Below are positions 63,638 through 64,000 of a stretch of 64,000 bases of DNA, piece after piece. The position numbers were made by a program, and so were the translations under genes. The notes below the pieces were generated by a model that saw only the letters and a list, made by a program, of their open reading frames with translations, was not told the DNA's origin and did no database searches. Source of the stretch: JASJBU01 sp963790775 (GTDB lineage Bacteria; Pseudomonadota; Gammaproteobacteria; Chromatiales; Chromatiaceae). The stretch is taken from positions 186,001 to 250,000 of the forward strand of contig CAWBPR010000008.1 of assembly GCA_963790775.1 (NCBI GenBank). The letters run 5' to 3'. The first letter of the stretch is position 1. Every line of letters begins with the position of its first letter.

Positions 63638-64000
63638 ATGAGCACCCCAGCAAGCGAAATGTATACATTGATTGCAAACCCGCAAATGATCAAGGATTCA
63701 CCTCTTGGGAGAGAGCTGAGTTCTGCGCAGTGTGAAAAATTAGCGGAGGTAGTCGCCGTACTTGGTCTGAAAGACGGTGAGTATCTTCTGGAAGAGGCCC
63801 ACCAGGACGAGACCCTGTATGTGATCGTGGATGGGCGTCTGGAAGTGGTCAAGTGCACCTCGCTGGATGACTGCGTGTCCCTGCAATTACTGAGGCAGGG
63901 CGATATGGCGGGAGAACTGGGCTTTATTGACGGGCAGCCGCATAGCGCCGGACTGCGTGCTTTGAGTAATTGCACGGTATTCAGTCTCGATAAACGCGAT
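63638..64000 (+). CDS. Cyclic-nucleotide-binding-domain protein (partial)
   Basis: The first 121 codons of a gene that continues beyond the window. The start is taken at the ATG at 63638, seven bases after AAGGA; an ATG two codons upstream is in frame. Residues from about 45 form a cNMP-binding beta-roll: LKDGEYLLEEAHQDETLYVIVDGRLEVVK, then LLRQGDMAGELGFIDGQPHSAGLRALSNCTVFSLD. The GE(L)GF phosphate-cassette-like loop is present. No output domain can be seen before the end. Confidence 0.85.
   Translation, partial: MSTPASEMYTLIANPQMIKDSPLGRELSSAQCEKLAEVVAVLGLKDGEYLLEEAHQDETLYVIVDGRLEVVKCTSLDDCVSLQLLRQGDMAGELGFIDGQPHSAGLRALSNCTVFSLDKRD

Noticed and set aside
1..64000. CRISPR arrays, tRNA or rRNA genes, prophage, intact insertion sequences
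   Set aside because: None was recognised on reading both strands. No regularly spaced identical repeats, cloverleaf candidates or transposase domains were found, although small structured RNAs could be missed without a covariance search.

Overview
The window reads as chromosomal DNA of a gammaproteobacterium. The gene order atpFHAGDC, an FKBP-type isomerase, glmU, glmS is typical of that class. Central-carbon genes (GTP-dependent PEP carboxykinase, pyruvate kinase, glucokinase, an unusual 6-phosphofructokinase) together with multihaem and dihaem c-type cytochromes fit a sulfur-oxidising or symbiont-type lineage related to Chromatiales, Sedimenticola or Thiodiazotropha. That placement is an inference from gene content, not from a phylogeny. 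I saw no rRNA, tRNA, CRISPR array, phage or intact insertion sequence.

Layout. 0-9.4 kb: ATP synthase operon and amino-sugar synthesis. 9.5-14 kb: single-domain response regulator, RRM protein, a gene-poor 1.5 kb stretch, and pckG. 14.4-24 kb: an unrecognised membrane/exported pair, a protein with a broken HExxH-like motif, a diguanylate-cyclase-like protein with a degenerate active site, a nine-haem PKD lipoprotein, a secreted subtilisin and two small genes. 24-31.7 kb: a hydrolase, an ABC exporter operon (lipocalin-like lipoprotein, FtsX permease, ATPase) in which permease and ATPase are frameshifted, a short exported repeat protein and an 11-repeat leucine-rich protein. 32-36.4 kb: an RND efflux pair whose pump gene carries two frameshifts. 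36.5-43.4 kb: oxyR, pyk, a VKOR-family protein, and a GGDEF-EAL protein coupled to a solute-binding protein.

43.6-50.4 kb is the most coherent accessory block. A rubrerythrin, a CCG-type Fe-S protein, an encapsulated-ferritin-like protein (without encapsulin or an obvious targeting tail) and a DUF3501 protein form one operon. It diverges from a Fur-family regulator, which is followed by a dihaem cytochrome c peroxidase. The same TTAGA-N5-TCTAA inverted repeat lies upstream of both the rubrerythrin operon and the peroxidase gene. I read this as a peroxide/iron detoxification regulon. A 2Fe-2S/flavin-reductase-like protein with a helix-turn-helix-like N-terminus follows.

50.5-64 kb: glucokinase, UvrD, a TRAP binding protein without permease, a twice-frameshifted hemW, a heavily decayed haem-sensor GGDEF-EAL gene, a divergent H-NS-like protein, a Rho-binding antiterminator (Rof) family protein, rpmE, a secreted nuclease whose first codons lie inside the rpmE terminator, the phosphofructokinase, and a cyclic-nucleotide-binding protein cut by the window end.

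Broken genes are frequent, and their lesions are of at least two kinds. The ABC, RND and hemW genes each carry one or two clean frame changes in otherwise intact reading frames. The sensor gene carries at least a dozen lesions and is a real pseudogene. Read-level checking is needed to separate natural decay from sequence error in the first group.
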